Positions 1 to 8,138 of a stretch of 64,000 nucleotides of DNA are shown piece by piece (positions within the stretch are counted from its first letter, which is position 1; every line of letters begins with the position of its first letter). The notes below the pieces were generated by a model, which worked only from the letters and a program-made list of their open reading frames with translations, made no database searches and was not told where the DNA came from. The position numbers and the translations under genes were made by a program. The stretch comes from Mycobacterium colombiense (GTDB lineage Bacteria; Actinomycetota; Actinomycetes; Mycobacteriales; Mycobacteriaceae): positions 166,485 through 230,484 of the forward strand of contig NZ_LZSX01000089.1 in the NCBI RefSeq assembly GCF_001665835.1, given 5' to 3'.

Positions 1-250
1 GGCCAGCTTCCCGCGCCGCTGCGTCCGGTTCCCAAGCGTGTTGAGAATGGCGACCAATTGGCGGGAGCCGCCGATTTACCGTCTTGCCTAGAGGGTCGCC
101 GCCGTTCTCGCCGAGGATGACGGCACAGGATGGCGGGTGCGCTCGGCATTCCAGCGGTGACCAGCTGCCTGAGTGATCACTAGGCGGAACTACCTGGGGG
201 ATTATCACTGGCGCCCCGCCGAGCGGTGGGATCAGCAGTACGCTCAGGCC

Positions 251-1792
251 ATGGCGGACACGTCGTACGCCAAGTGCGGCGATCTCAGCCTGGCGTATCA
301 GGTGTTCGGCGACGGGCCTGTAGAGCTCGTCGTCGTCGGGCCGTTCGTCAGCCACCTCGAGCTGGCCTGGACCCTCCCCCAGTTCAAGGCGTTCATGGAG
401 CAGCTCGCCACGTTCTGTCGCGTCCTTTTGTTCGACAAGGCCGGGGTCGGGCTGTCGGACCCGGTGCCAAAAGTTCGCACCCTGGATGATCGGGTGGCCG
501 AGATCGAGGCCGTCATGGACGCCGTCGGCTTCGAACGGGCCGTCGTCTCCGGTCTGAGTGACGGTGGACCGGCGTCCATGATGTTCGCGGCAGCACGGCC
601 GGAGCGAGTGCGGGCGCTGATCCTATGCGCCACATACTCGTTCCACCCCTGTGGATGGGACGACATGAATCGTGACCCGGGAGAGCTGCGGGCGCGCTTC
701 CTTTCCGAGCTAGGTGAGGACTACACGCCGTCCGTTGAACAGCTCGCTCGCTGGCTGGAAGGCGGCCGCGCCGTGCGCTCCGGGTGGGGCAGCGGTGCGG
801 CAGCCAGCATCAGCGCGCCGTCGGTCCGGTCGATACGCCAGCTCGCAATGTTGGAGCGCATGAGCGCGAGCCCGGGGATGGCGCGGGCGTCATTCGAAGC
901 GGCCTTTCTGACCGACCTGCGCCCGATCCTGCCAACGATCACCACGCCGACCCTGGTCATCCATGCCCGTGAGGACCCCGCGGTTCCGGTGCAGGGCGGC
1001 CGGTATCTCGCCGACCACATCCCCGGCGCGCGGTACCTCGAGGTCGAGGGTGTGGACCACGCTCCCTTCTTGACCGAGCCCGACAAGATCTTGACCGGCA
1101 TCGAGGAGTTCCTCACCGGCGGCCATGCCGCGCCTGCACAGTCACACCGCGCCCTGCGCACCGTGTTGTTCACCGACATGGTCGCCTCGACCCAGCACGC
1201 CGCGGCGGCGGGCGATGAGCGGTGGCGGGCGGTGCTGTACCGCTTTGGTGAGATCACCGCCGACCTCACGCAGCGGTTCGGCGGCACGGTGGTCAAGAGC
1301 ACCGGTGACGGCCACCTCACCACGTTCGACGGCCCGACGCAGGCCATCCGGTGCGCCGAGGCGTTGCGCGCTGACACCGAGATCCTGGGCATCCAGATTC
1401 GCGTCGGCATCCACACCGGCGAATGCGAACTACTGGACAACGACATCGGGGGAATCGCGGTACACATCGCGGCGCGCATCCTCGGACACGCAGGGGCGGG
1501 CGACATCCTCGTGTCCCGGACCGTGCGTGACCTGGTCGTCGGGTCGGGCACTGGCTTCGAAGACCGTGGCAGCGTCGAGCTGCGTGGCGTGCCCGGCAGT
1601 TGGCAATTGCTGGCGGTCGATCGCCACGGCCCGCGGGCGGGATCGCCTGAGGCGGAACTTGTTTCAATTCCCACCCCCGGCCGCCGGACCGCGATGCGAC
1701 GCTCGGACCGCGCCGTGGAGTTGATTGCCACGCGCGCACCGTGGGTTCTCCGAGGGATGGCGCACCTCGCCCCTGCCACCGACCGCCGCTGA
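251..1792 (+). CDS. alpha/beta-hydrolase fused to class III adenylate cyclase
   Basis: 513 residues from the ATG at 251; a GTG at 173 would add 26 residues, but family members begin near the AxxGDLSLAYQ motif just after 251. The N-terminal ~280 residues are an alpha/beta hydrolase with nucleophile elbow GLSDGG (Ser103) and a late His in GVDHAPF. The C-terminal half is a class III cyclase homology domain: first metal Asp in FTDMV (Asp309), Lys352 and Asp356 in KSTGD, and a DIGGIAVHIAAR segment in which the usual transition-state Asn is His, as I recall being common in this mycobacterial subfamily. No membrane segment is evident, so it is probably cytosolic. It would make cAMP; the hydrolase part may sense or turn over a ligand (inference). 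Transcribed alone. Confidence 0.85.
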   Translation: MADTSYAKCGDLSLAYQVFGDGPVELVVVGPFVSHLELAWTLPQFKAFMEQLATFCRVLLFDKAGVGLSDPVPKVRTLDDRVAEIEAVMDAVGFERAVVSGLSDGGPASMMFAAARPERVRALILCATYSFHPCGWDDMNRDPGELRARFLSELGEDYTPSVEQLARWLEGGRAVRSGWGSGAAASISAPSVRSIRQLAMLERMSASPGMARASFEAAFLTDLRPILPTITTPTLVIHAREDPAVPVQGGRYLADHIPGARYLEVEGVDHAPFLTEPDKILTGIEEFLTGGHAAPAQSHRALRTVLFTDMVASTQHAAAAGDERWRAVLYRFGEITADLTQRFGGTVVKSTGDGHLTTFDGPTQAIRCAEALRADTEILGIQIRVGIHTGECELLDNDIGGIAVHIAARILGHAGAGDILVSRTVRDLVVGSGTGFEDRGSVELRGVPGSWQLLAVDRHGPRAGSPEAELVSIPTPGRRTAMRRSDRAVELIATRAPWVLRGMAHLAPATDRR

Positions 1793-1951
1793 ACAACGAC
1801 GTCGGTGAGCTGCACACCTAGCGGAATCACCTGCCGCGCGGGCGGCGGCCCGATCGGCTGCTGATCACCAGCGCAGTGGTCCGCTCGACCGTCCTGAAGA
1901 GCAACGTGAAATCGCACCCCACGCGTCACAAACCACATTAAGCTCCTGCTG

Positions 1952-2638
1952 GTGGGCGTGAAGGTGTTCGCCAAGGGCGGCGGGCGATGGCTGGCGATCG
2001 CGGCGTCGCTCGTCGTCTCCGCGGCCATGATCCACGCGCAGGGCACCAAGACACGGTGCTGCATCGAGACGCCCGCGCCGACTCCCGCCACCAGCGCCGC
2101 CGCCGCGCCGCCGCCCGCCAGCGCGCCGCGCACCGCCAGTCCCGCCGAGGTGGAATCGCTGACGGCGTTGGCACCGCCCGCCCCGTCCGCCGGCCAGCAA
2201 TTCCAGCTCGCGTTGCCACACAGTGTGGGATCCGAGGAACGGTTGCAGGTCAAGACCATCTGGGCGGCCCGCGTCATCTCGGTGCTCTTCCCCCAGATCA
2301 AGACCATCTACGGATACCGCGAGGATCCGTTGCCGTGGCATCCCAACGGGCTGGCGATCGACGTGATGATCCCGAACTACCACTCCCCCGAAGGCATCGA
2401 GCTCGGCAACCAGATCGCCGGCTATGCCTTGGCGAACGCGAAGCGATGGGGCATCAACCACGTCATCTGGCGGCAGAAAATCTACCCGGGTATCGGCGGG
2501 GGCGACTGGATGGCGGACCTGGGCTCGGAGACCGCCGACCATTACGACCATGTGCACATCGCGACCGGCGGAGGTGGCTACCCGACCGGGCACGAAACCT
2601 ATTACATCGCCTCGATGACCACCGCGCCGCCGGACTGA
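1952..2638 (+). CDS. exported M15-like (ARB_07466-type) peptidase-like protein
   Basis: 228 residues from a GTG; the GTG at 1958 is an alternative start. Residues about 10-30 form a hydrophobic signal/anchor, followed by an Ala/Pro/Ser-rich linker to about residue 85. The C-terminal domain carries HPNGLAIDV and, near the end, DHYDHVHI, the spaced His/Asp and HxH pattern of zinc M15-like and VanY-like folds; mycobacterial relatives are Rv1230c and Rv0320. The likely site of action is the cell wall, perhaps on peptidoglycan stem peptides. The enzymatic role is inferred from the motif only. Confidence 0.75.
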   Translation: MGVKVFAKGGGRWLAIAASLVVSAAMIHAQGTKTRCCIETPAPTPATSAAAAPPPASAPRTASPAEVESLTALAPPAPSAGQQFQLALPHSVGSEERLQVKTIWAARVISVLFPQIKTIYGYREDPLPWHPNGLAIDVMIPNYHSPEGIELGNQIAGYALANAKRWGINHVIWRQKIYPGIGGGDWMADLGSETADHYDHVHIATGGGGYPTGHETYYIASMTTAPPD

Positions 2639-2894
2639 TCCGCAGAGTCTTTACCCAGCAAGAGGTGGGCATCGGCCGGAGACGCATCGCGGGCGGGACC
2701 CGGCGGGTCGACGCGTCCGCTCAGCCCACGACACCGCGGGCCGGTGTGGTTGCCACGGAACGAAGCTTCGATTGCTGACGCAGGACATAGTTGCCCAATG
2801 CTGGTTTGCCAGCTTTTGCTGTTCGCCGCGCAGCCCCGCACCGCACGCCGCATACTGAGGCCGTTATCACTATCACTGGGAGAAGGAGACGAGC

Positions 2895-3206
2895 GTGAAG
2901 GCTGTTTGCGGGCTGCGAATGTTATGTATTCCGGCTGTTGTTGCTGCCGCGTTAACGGTAGGTAGCGGGGTCGCCGTTGCCGACGATGACGGATACCTGG
3001 GCCAATTGAAGAAGATCGGGGTCGTGTGGCAGCCCGGCAGCGAAGGCACGCTGATCTCGCTGGGGCACGCCATCTGCTCGGATCGCGCCGCGGGCAAGAC
3101 CCCGGACGAGCTGGCGACCGATGTTCATTCCGGGTTGACCAGTTCCTTCAACTACGGTGACGCCACGGCCATTGTGAGCGCGGCGGAATCGAACTACTGC
3201 CCCTGA
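2895..3206 (+). CDS. exported DUF732 family protein
   Basis: 103 residues from a GTG preceded by a good ribosome binding site (AAGGAG, 2883-2888). An N-terminal hydrophobic signal peptide ends near AVADDD. The mature part has the DUF732 pattern: a Dxx(Y/F)L start, GHAICSD in the middle and a C-terminal SNYCP, giving two cysteines that probably form a disulfide. Function unknown. The same family recurs at 32641-32985. Confidence 0.85.
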   Translation: MKAVCGLRMLCIPAVVAAALTVGSGVAVADDDGYLGQLKKIGVVWQPGSEGTLISLGHAICSDRAAGKTPDELATDVHSGLTSSFNYGDATAIVSAAESNYCP

Positions 3207-3213
3207 GCAATCC

Positions 3214-3239
3214 TGAGGCGCCGTCGTGACGGCGTCTCC
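3214..3239. terminator. bidirectional hairpin between convergent genes
   Basis: Arms at 3215-3223 and 3230-3238 pair over 9 bp with one G-T wobble and a six-base loop. It sits in the 34-bp gap between the stops of two convergent genes, so it can end both transcripts. There is no U-tract, which is common in mycobacteria. Confidence 0.55.
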
Positions 3240-3240
3240 G

Positions 3241-3747
3241 TCATGCCGGCCCGGCGGCGAACGCCGCCACCGGCATTTCGACGCTCCCCTTGCAGGGACC
3301 GTTGTTGATGTCGGTGTGCCAGGTCCCGCGTAGCGAACCATCGGGCTGCGGTGTGTAGTAAGCCCACGACCTCGCGGGTGCCCACACCTTCGAAATGCCT
3401 TCGCCCATATAGCAATCCCATTGGAAGTCGAAACGCTCAACCCACTTGGCGCCGTCCCAGGTGTAGTGCGAGGGCTGGGGCAGCGTCGGGTTCTTCGGCT
3501 CGGGGCCGTTGGTGGCGGTGGCCACGCACCTGCCCGACGAGCATGCGGTGGTGAAGACGTAATCCGCGCTGAAGGTCGGTTCGGCTTGCGTGGCGGCGAC
3601 ACTGGTACCGGTTTTGCTGACCGCATACCTCACCAGTGAGTATTTGCCGTTCCATGACGGTGCCAGCGCATGCGCACCTGTGCCGGGCGCGACGATCGAC
3701 GCGGCGACGGCAGCGAGCACCGCAACTACCCGATACCTCGGCCGCAT
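3241..3747 (-). CDS. hypothetical exported protein
   Basis: 168 residues. Residues 1-26 form a signal peptide (Arg-rich start, Ala/Val core, likely cleavage after AHA). The mature domain is beta-rich in character (GKYSLVRYAVSKTG, TWHTDINNGPCKGS) with four cysteines that could make two disulfides. I do not recognise the family. Its stop faces that of the DUF732 gene. Confidence 0.7.
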   Translation of the reverse strand: MRPRYRVVAVLAAVAASIVAPGTGAHALAPSWNGKYSLVRYAVSKTGTSVAATQAEPTFSADYVFTTACSSGRCVATATNGPEPKNPTLPQPSHYTWDGAKWVERFDFQWDCYMGEGISKVWAPARSWAYYTPQPDGSLRGTWHTDINNGPCKGSVEMPVAAFAAGPA

Positions 3748-3820
3748 TGCGTCAATGGTGGCCGTTCGATGACGCGGCGTGATCTCGGCGCGGACACGAT
3801 CGCGGTGTCGTGGCGAGTTT

Positions 3821-4357
3821 TCATCCCACTCGCAGTAGGAACAACGCGTAGGCGGCGATCGACTGCGCGTCGGCGATCACTCCCCCGCGAATCATCCGCT
3901 CGATCTCCGCACGCGCAAACCACGCACTGCGCATGTCCTGTTCCTCGTGCTCGCGGTCGGCTTCTCCCTCGGCGATACCGGTGGCCAAAAACACCCAGCC
4001 CCGCTGACTGGTCATTCCCGGCGCGACGTCGAGCTGGCCGAGGGCCTCGAATGACGTTGCGCTCAATCCGGTTTCCTCACGTAACTCGCGCTCGGCCAGC
4101 TCGACCGGTTCGGCGTCGACCAGGTCGGGAGCGGTACCCTGCGGAAACTCCCAGCGTCGCTGGCCGAGGGGATAACGAAACTGTTCGACCAACCGGAAGC
4201 GGTGCCCGTCATACGGCATCACGAGCGCATAGGCCGGCTTGTCGACGACGCTGTAGATGCCCTTGCTGCCGTCTGGGCGACGGATGTCATCCTCTCGCAG
4301 CACTATCCACGGGTTCCGGTAGATCTCACGGGTCGCGAGGCGTTCGATGAAAGTCAC
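3821..4357 (-). CDS. Nudix hydrolase, ADP-ribose pyrophosphatase-like
   Basis: Starts at the GTG at 4357 (VTFIERLATREIY...), giving 178 residues. The frame remains open to 4459, but that would run into the divergent neighbour. The Nudix box is present as GTAPDLVDAEPVELAERELREETG, written here as two overlapping pieces: the glycine of PQG and the catalytic AERELREETGL. The spacing after the first Gly is three residues longer than the classical box, as in the ADP-ribose/NDP-sugar hydrolase group. It is predicted to hydrolyse a nucleoside diphosphate linked to another moiety, with Mg2+ held by the box glutamates. Confidence 0.85.
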   Translation of the reverse strand: MTFIERLATREIYRNPWIVLREDDIRRPDGSKGIYSVVDKPAYALVMPYDGHRFRLVEQFRYPLGQRRWEFPQGTAPDLVDAEPVELAERELREETGLSATSFEALGQLDVAPGMTSQRGWVFLATGIAEGEADREHEEQDMRSAWFARAEIERMIRGGVIADAQSIAAYALFLLRVG

Positions 4358-4424
4358 GACGCCAGTATTGCCCTGAATACCGCAACACATACCGTGGCGA
4401 TGGCGAGGAGTAGCGTCCGAAGCT

Positions 4425-4796
4425 ATGCCGTCTCCAGAAGCCATCACCGAGACCGTCAATCGCTACCTCGCGCTGGTCGCAACCGGCACCGCCGACGACA
4501 TCGTGACTCTCTACGCCGCCGACGCCACGATCGAGGATCCGATCGGATCCGACATCCGCCGCGGCCACGACGCCATCCGCGCGTTCTATGCGGGCTTCCA
4601 AGACGCCAAGAAGGACACCGAACTCGCCGAAATACGGATCGGCGGCGGCGAAGCCGCCTTCTTCTGGCATCTGACGCTGGACGCCGGTGACAGCCGCACC
4701 CGAATCTCGCCGATCTCGACGATGTCGTTCGACGGGGACGCCAAGATCACGTCGATGCGCGCGTTCTGGTCGCCCGCCGACGTTCAGATCTTGTAG
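4425..4796 (+). CDS. SnoaL/ketosteroid-isomerase-like NTF2-fold protein
   Basis: 123 residues, alignable by eye over its length with the steroid delta-isomerase of Comamonas (MNTPEHMTAVVQRYV... family). Tyr14 and Asp38 (in IEDPIGSD) match the catalytic tyrosine and general base. The third catalytic residue, Asp99 of the enzyme, is replaced by Ser98 (SPISTMSF). It may be a weaker isomerase, act on another substrate, or be a binding protein. It starts 67 bp from the divergent Nudix gene, so the two probably share a promoter region. Confidence 0.8.
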   Translation: MPSPEAITETVNRYLALVATGTADDIVTLYAADATIEDPIGSDIRRGHDAIRAFYAGFQDAKKDTELAEIRIGGGEAAFFWHLTLDAGDSRTRISPISTMSFDGDAKITSMRAFWSPADVQIL

Positions 4797-4941
4797 ATCC
4801 ACCAAATCTCTTGGCTGACGGGTTAACTCGGGATTCATCCGAGGATGCCGACCTAGGCAGATTGCGGAAATAAAAGACTTACAACGGTTTTCGCTCCCAG
4901 GACGGTTTGGTGTGACGGAGCTCCACAAGTCATGACTGAAA

Positions 4942-5333
4942 TCAGCCGACCCACTCGTCGTAGTAGCCACGGATATCGGCGGGATCTTTGTGCCTGACCA
5001 TGTGGGAAAGCAGATGATAAGGGGCGGTGAAGCCAGTGGCGTCGTTGAGCTGAATCTTGAAGTTGGCGGTGATCGAGTCGCCTTCGTCTGAAAAATCGCG
5101 GTAGGCCCATCGGGATGGGTAGCCGCGCCGCAGCATCTCGCCGAGGTAGTAGGAGGCGCCGTCAACGAACTCGGCATTCGCGAGATCGTGTGGAAGGCTT
5201 CGACCGTTGGCGTCACGTCTAGCACGAGGGCAGTCAGCCGGTCGATGCTGTCGGGGCTGTAATCCCAAATTCCACCATTGCTGGCTCGCCCTCGACGGTG
5301 CTGGATGCCTGGCTGGCCCGCCAGGAGCAACAT
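4942..5333 (-). pseudogene. frameshifted gene remnant, unknown family
   Basis: Two protein-like segments lie in different minus-strand frames. The upstream part (about 5275 to 5185) reads GGIWDYSPDSIDRLTALVLD..; the downstream part reads NAEFVDGASYYLGEMLRRGYP.. and ends in YYDEWVG at a stop at 4942. Joining them needs a frame change near 5185-5195. No clean start or further upstream domain is visible. I do not recognise the family. It could also be a short intact gene with a different start, but the frame change argues for decay. The flanks 4797-4941 and 5334-5442 hold nothing else I can call. Confidence 0.5.
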
Positions 5334-5442
5334 TTCTCGGCCTGGGCACCTGAAAACTCACGACATGTCGCGCTGGCATCAATCGGCACGGTGCCCGATA
5401 GTCATAGCAACAGCTGAGCGCCAACGTCAGAGGTGGGGATAC

Positions 5443-7170
5443 ATGAGCACGCGCCGCCACATCATCGTCAGCGGTGACGACGCGCTCGCGACCACGATCG
5501 CCGAGGAACTGAACCGTGCGGGCGCCGCGATCGTCAAGTTGCACAGCGAGGAGCTCGCCGGCGCCGATCTTGCCCGCGCACACGCCATCGTGTGCGCCGG
5601 GGACGATGACGCGAAGAATCTCGAAATCGCCTTGCTGGCAAGGAAAACAAACCCTCATGTGCGCGTCGTCGCCCGCCTGGGCAACGACGTCCTGCGGGGA
5701 GCCGTGGCCGCCGACAACGGTCCCGGCGCCATCCTGGACGTCGCCGACCTCGCGGCGCCGTCGGTGGTCGAGGCCTGTCTGTCGAGCCATACGCATCCGG
5801 TCGAGGCGGCCGGCATCAAATTTCTGGTGTCGGGTGCCGAGGCGCCCCGCGACGCGACCCTTCGCGAGATCTATGGCGACCTGGCACCGGTAGCCGTGAT
5901 TCACGGCGAGAACTCCGCCACGCCCGACGAAGTGGTCCCATGCCCGGGACGGGATCATCGGGTGCGCGCCGGCGACTGGACCGCCATGATCGGCAGCGCC
6001 GATGAGCTGGCCGCGCGCGGCATCAAGACGCCCCGCCCGAGCGCGACACGCTCGCGCCAATCGTGGATGCGGCGCGTGTCGGACGCCGCCCGGGCGATGC
6101 GCGACGACGTCAACCCGATGCTTTTCCCCGCGATGCTGCTCGCGCTCAGCCTGCTTCTCGCCTCGACGGTCGTCGTGCACTTCTCCTATATGAAGCCGCG
6201 ATTGTCCTGGCTGGACGCCATGTATTTCACCGCGGAAACCATCACCACTGTGGGCTACGGCGAATTCACGTTCCTCCACCAATCCGCGTGGCTGCGAATC
6301 TTCGCCGTCGCCCTGATGTTCACCGGCGTGACCACCACCGCGCTGCTCGTCGCGTTCCTGGCCGACCTGCTGCTGTCGCGCCGCTTCGTCCAATCGGCCG
6401 GCGTCCGGCGGGCCCGCCATCTGCGCAACCACATCATCGTCGTCGGGCTCGGCTCGTTTGGCAGCCGCGTTGTCGGCGATCTGACCGCCGCCGGTTACGA
6501 CGTCGCGGTGATCGAGCGCGACGAGAACAACCGATTCCTTTCGGCCGCAGACGAACTCGACGTGCCGGTGATCTTCGGGGACGCGACCCTGCGGCAGACG
6601 CTGGAGTCGGCCCGCGTCGACCGCGCCCGCGCCGTCGCGGTACTGACTCAAGACGACATGGTCAACATCGAGACCGGAATCGTGCTGCGCGAGATGCTCG
6701 GTCCCCGGGTGATGCCCGAAGTCAACCGGCCCGACGTGCCGATCGTGCTGCGCATCTATGACCGCACCCTGGGCGATGCGGTGGCCAAGCGGTTCGGTTT
6801 CGAGAACGTCCGCTCGACCGTCGACCTGGCCGCGCCCTGGTTCATCGGCGCCGCAATGGGCCTGCAGGTGCTGGGGACGTTTTCGGTCGGGCCGCGTTCG
6901 TTCATGGTCGGCGCCATGCACGTGGCGGCCGGTAGCGAGCTCGACGGGCTGCGGATGTTCGAGATGTCCACCCAGACCCGGGTCATCGCGATCACCCGTC
7001 GCGATACGCCCGTAGAGCTGCATCCTCGCCGGGATGCGTGGCTTCGCGCCGGCGACACCGTCTACCTGGTGGGGCCGTACCGCGAGCTGCTGGAGACGCT
7101 GCGCAAGGGGCAGCCGCCGCAGGAGCCGGCCGTCAACGAAGAACGCCCCGCGGACAAAGCGGCCACCTAA
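5443..7170 (+). CDS. RCK-pore-RCK potassium/cation channel
   Basis: 575 residues from the ATG at 5443, preceded by AGAGGTGGGG. Residues 1-190 form a TrkA-N/TrkA-C (RCK)-like domain whose dinucleotide loop is degenerate (VSGDDALA). Two membrane helices (about 226-246 and 284-308) flank the selectivity filter TTVGYGE (268-274), a textbook K+ filter. A second RCK domain follows with an intact GLGSFG loop (335-340) and the acidic ERD after beta-2, then a TrkA-C region to about 555. It probably forms a ligand-gated K+ channel in the plasma membrane. Confidence 0.9.
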   Translation: MSTRRHIIVSGDDALATTIAEELNRAGAAIVKLHSEELAGADLARAHAIVCAGDDDAKNLEIALLARKTNPHVRVVARLGNDVLRGAVAADNGPGAILDVADLAAPSVVEACLSSHTHPVEAAGIKFLVSGAEAPRDATLREIYGDLAPVAVIHGENSATPDEVVPCPGRDHRVRAGDWTAMIGSADELAARGIKTPRPSATRSRQSWMRRVSDAARAMRDDVNPMLFPAMLLALSLLLASTVVVHFSYMKPRLSWLDAMYFTAETITTVGYGEFTFLHQSAWLRIFAVALMFTGVTTTALLVAFLADLLLSRRFVQSAGVRRARHLRNHIIVVGLGSFGSRVVGDLTAAGYDVAVIERDENNRFLSAADELDVPVIFGDATLRQTLESARVDRARAVAVLTQDDMVNIETGIVLREMLGPRVMPEVNRPDVPIVLRIYDRTLGDAVAKRFGFENVRSTVDLAAPWFIGAAMGLQVLGTFSVGPRSFMVGAMHVAAGSELDGLRMFEMSTQTRVIAITRRDTPVELHPRRDAWLRAGDTVYLVGPYRELLETLRKGQPPQEPAVNEERPADKAAT

Positions 7171-7189
7171 AAACTCAGCGCCACACGGG

Positions 7190-8062
7190 TCAGGAAGCCG
7201 ACCAGCCCACCGACCCCGGGCCGCCGGATCCATCGGCGCGGCCGACACGCCGGGCGCACCAACCGGCCAGCTCGTGGCGGGCGGCGACCGTCACCGGGTG
7301 CTCTTCACCGAGCACGCGCGCCTCTTCGTCGACCAGTGCCGCCCACGCGGCGACCTCGTCGGTGACGCCGGCCCGGTCCGGGGCCCAGAGCGTGAACATG
7401 TGCCGGGCCATCAGCAGGTGAACGTGGTCGGCTCCCAGCTTTTCGCGCAGGTCGCGGACCAACGGTTCGAGTTCGGCGACGGCCGCCGGGACGTCGCCCG
7501 CCCGGCCCCGCCAGATCGCGAGCATCAATCTCGTTCCCAGGGTGTCGGCGTGTTCGTCACCGAGCACGCGACGGCGCGCGGCGAGCACCTGTTCACCCTC
7601 GGCTATTGCGCCCACGACATCGCCTATCTCCCAACGCTTCTCGGCGATCTTCTCGCGGGCGACCAGCACGCTCTCGTGCTCGCCGCCCAGGACGCGCTGT
7701 TCGTCGGCGAAAAGCTGCGACCACTCGGCAAGCGATGACAGCGAAGGTTGTTGCCGGCCCGCCAACAGGTGGCGAGCGGTCAGGGTGCTGAGATGGTCGC
7801 GGCCGAGCATCTCGATGAGATCCGGGATCAGCCGCGCGAACTCGTCGTAGGCGACGGCTTCCTCACCCGCCCGCAACTGCAAGGTGGCCAGCGAAACCTT
7901 GAGTTCCAGGACCGTGGGATGACGCTCGCCCAGCGTCGCCCGACAGAGGGTGACCAGCTCGTTTGCCTGCCGCGCGGCCCCGGCGTAATCGCCGTGATTC
8001 GCGCACTCTGTCATCAGCCCGGTCAGTTCGGCCAGCGGGGCGGGCAGCTCCTGCTGAGTCAT
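7190..8062 (-). CDS. TPR protein with LGxxH repeats
   Basis: 290 residues, all helical. About five or six repeats carry the signature LG(E/D)(R/E)H near their end (LGERHPTVL, LGRDHLSTL, LGGEHESVL, LGDEHADTL, LGADHVHLL, LGEEHPVTV), typical of TPR_10/TPR_12 (kinesin-light-chain-like) repeats. No catalytic domain, signal or membrane segment. Probably a protein-interaction scaffold. It lies 76 bp downstream of the LLM oxidoreductase gene on the same strand and converges on the channel gene. Confidence 0.75.
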   Translation of the reverse strand: MTQQELPAPLAELTGLMTECANHGDYAGAARQANELVTLCRATLGERHPTVLELKVSLATLQLRAGEEAVAYDEFARLIPDLIEMLGRDHLSTLTARHLLAGRQQPSLSSLAEWSQLFADEQRVLGGEHESVLVAREKIAEKRWEIGDVVGAIAEGEQVLAARRRVLGDEHADTLGTRLMLAIWRGRAGDVPAAVAELEPLVRDLREKLGADHVHLLMARHMFTLWAPDRAGVTDEVAAWAALVDEEARVLGEEHPVTVAARHELAGWCARRVGRADGSGGPGSVGWSAS

Positions 8063-8138
8063 TCGCTAATGAAATCGCCACCGCGCCGACGCGGCAATTC
8101 ACCCCGATCTACCTGCGGCGATGCCACAGGACTGCAGG

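Noticed and set aside
1..172. Frames reaching the left edge on both strands
   Set aside because: Two plus frames stop at about 93 and 120, and a minus frame opens leftwards from a TTG near 57. None can be judged with so little sequence.
721..2307. Long minus-strand open frame (about 528 codons) opposite the cyclase fusion
   Set aside because: It is antisense to the clear hydrolase-cyclase gene and to part of the M15-like gene. Its composition is Arg/Ser/Pro-rich with no domain; a by-product of high GC.
5220..5418. Plus-strand frame VLDAWLARQEQHFSAWAPENSRH ahead of the channel
   Set aside because: It looks protein-like for about 45 codons but begins right after a stop without a start, and is antisense to the remnant. 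It could be the trace of another decayed gene, but not enough to call.
5334..7248. Minus-strand open frame opposite the channel gene, continuous with the remnant at 4942
   Set aside because: Only the last ~75 codons look like protein. The rest mirrors the channel in His/Asp/Gly-rich shadow sequence.
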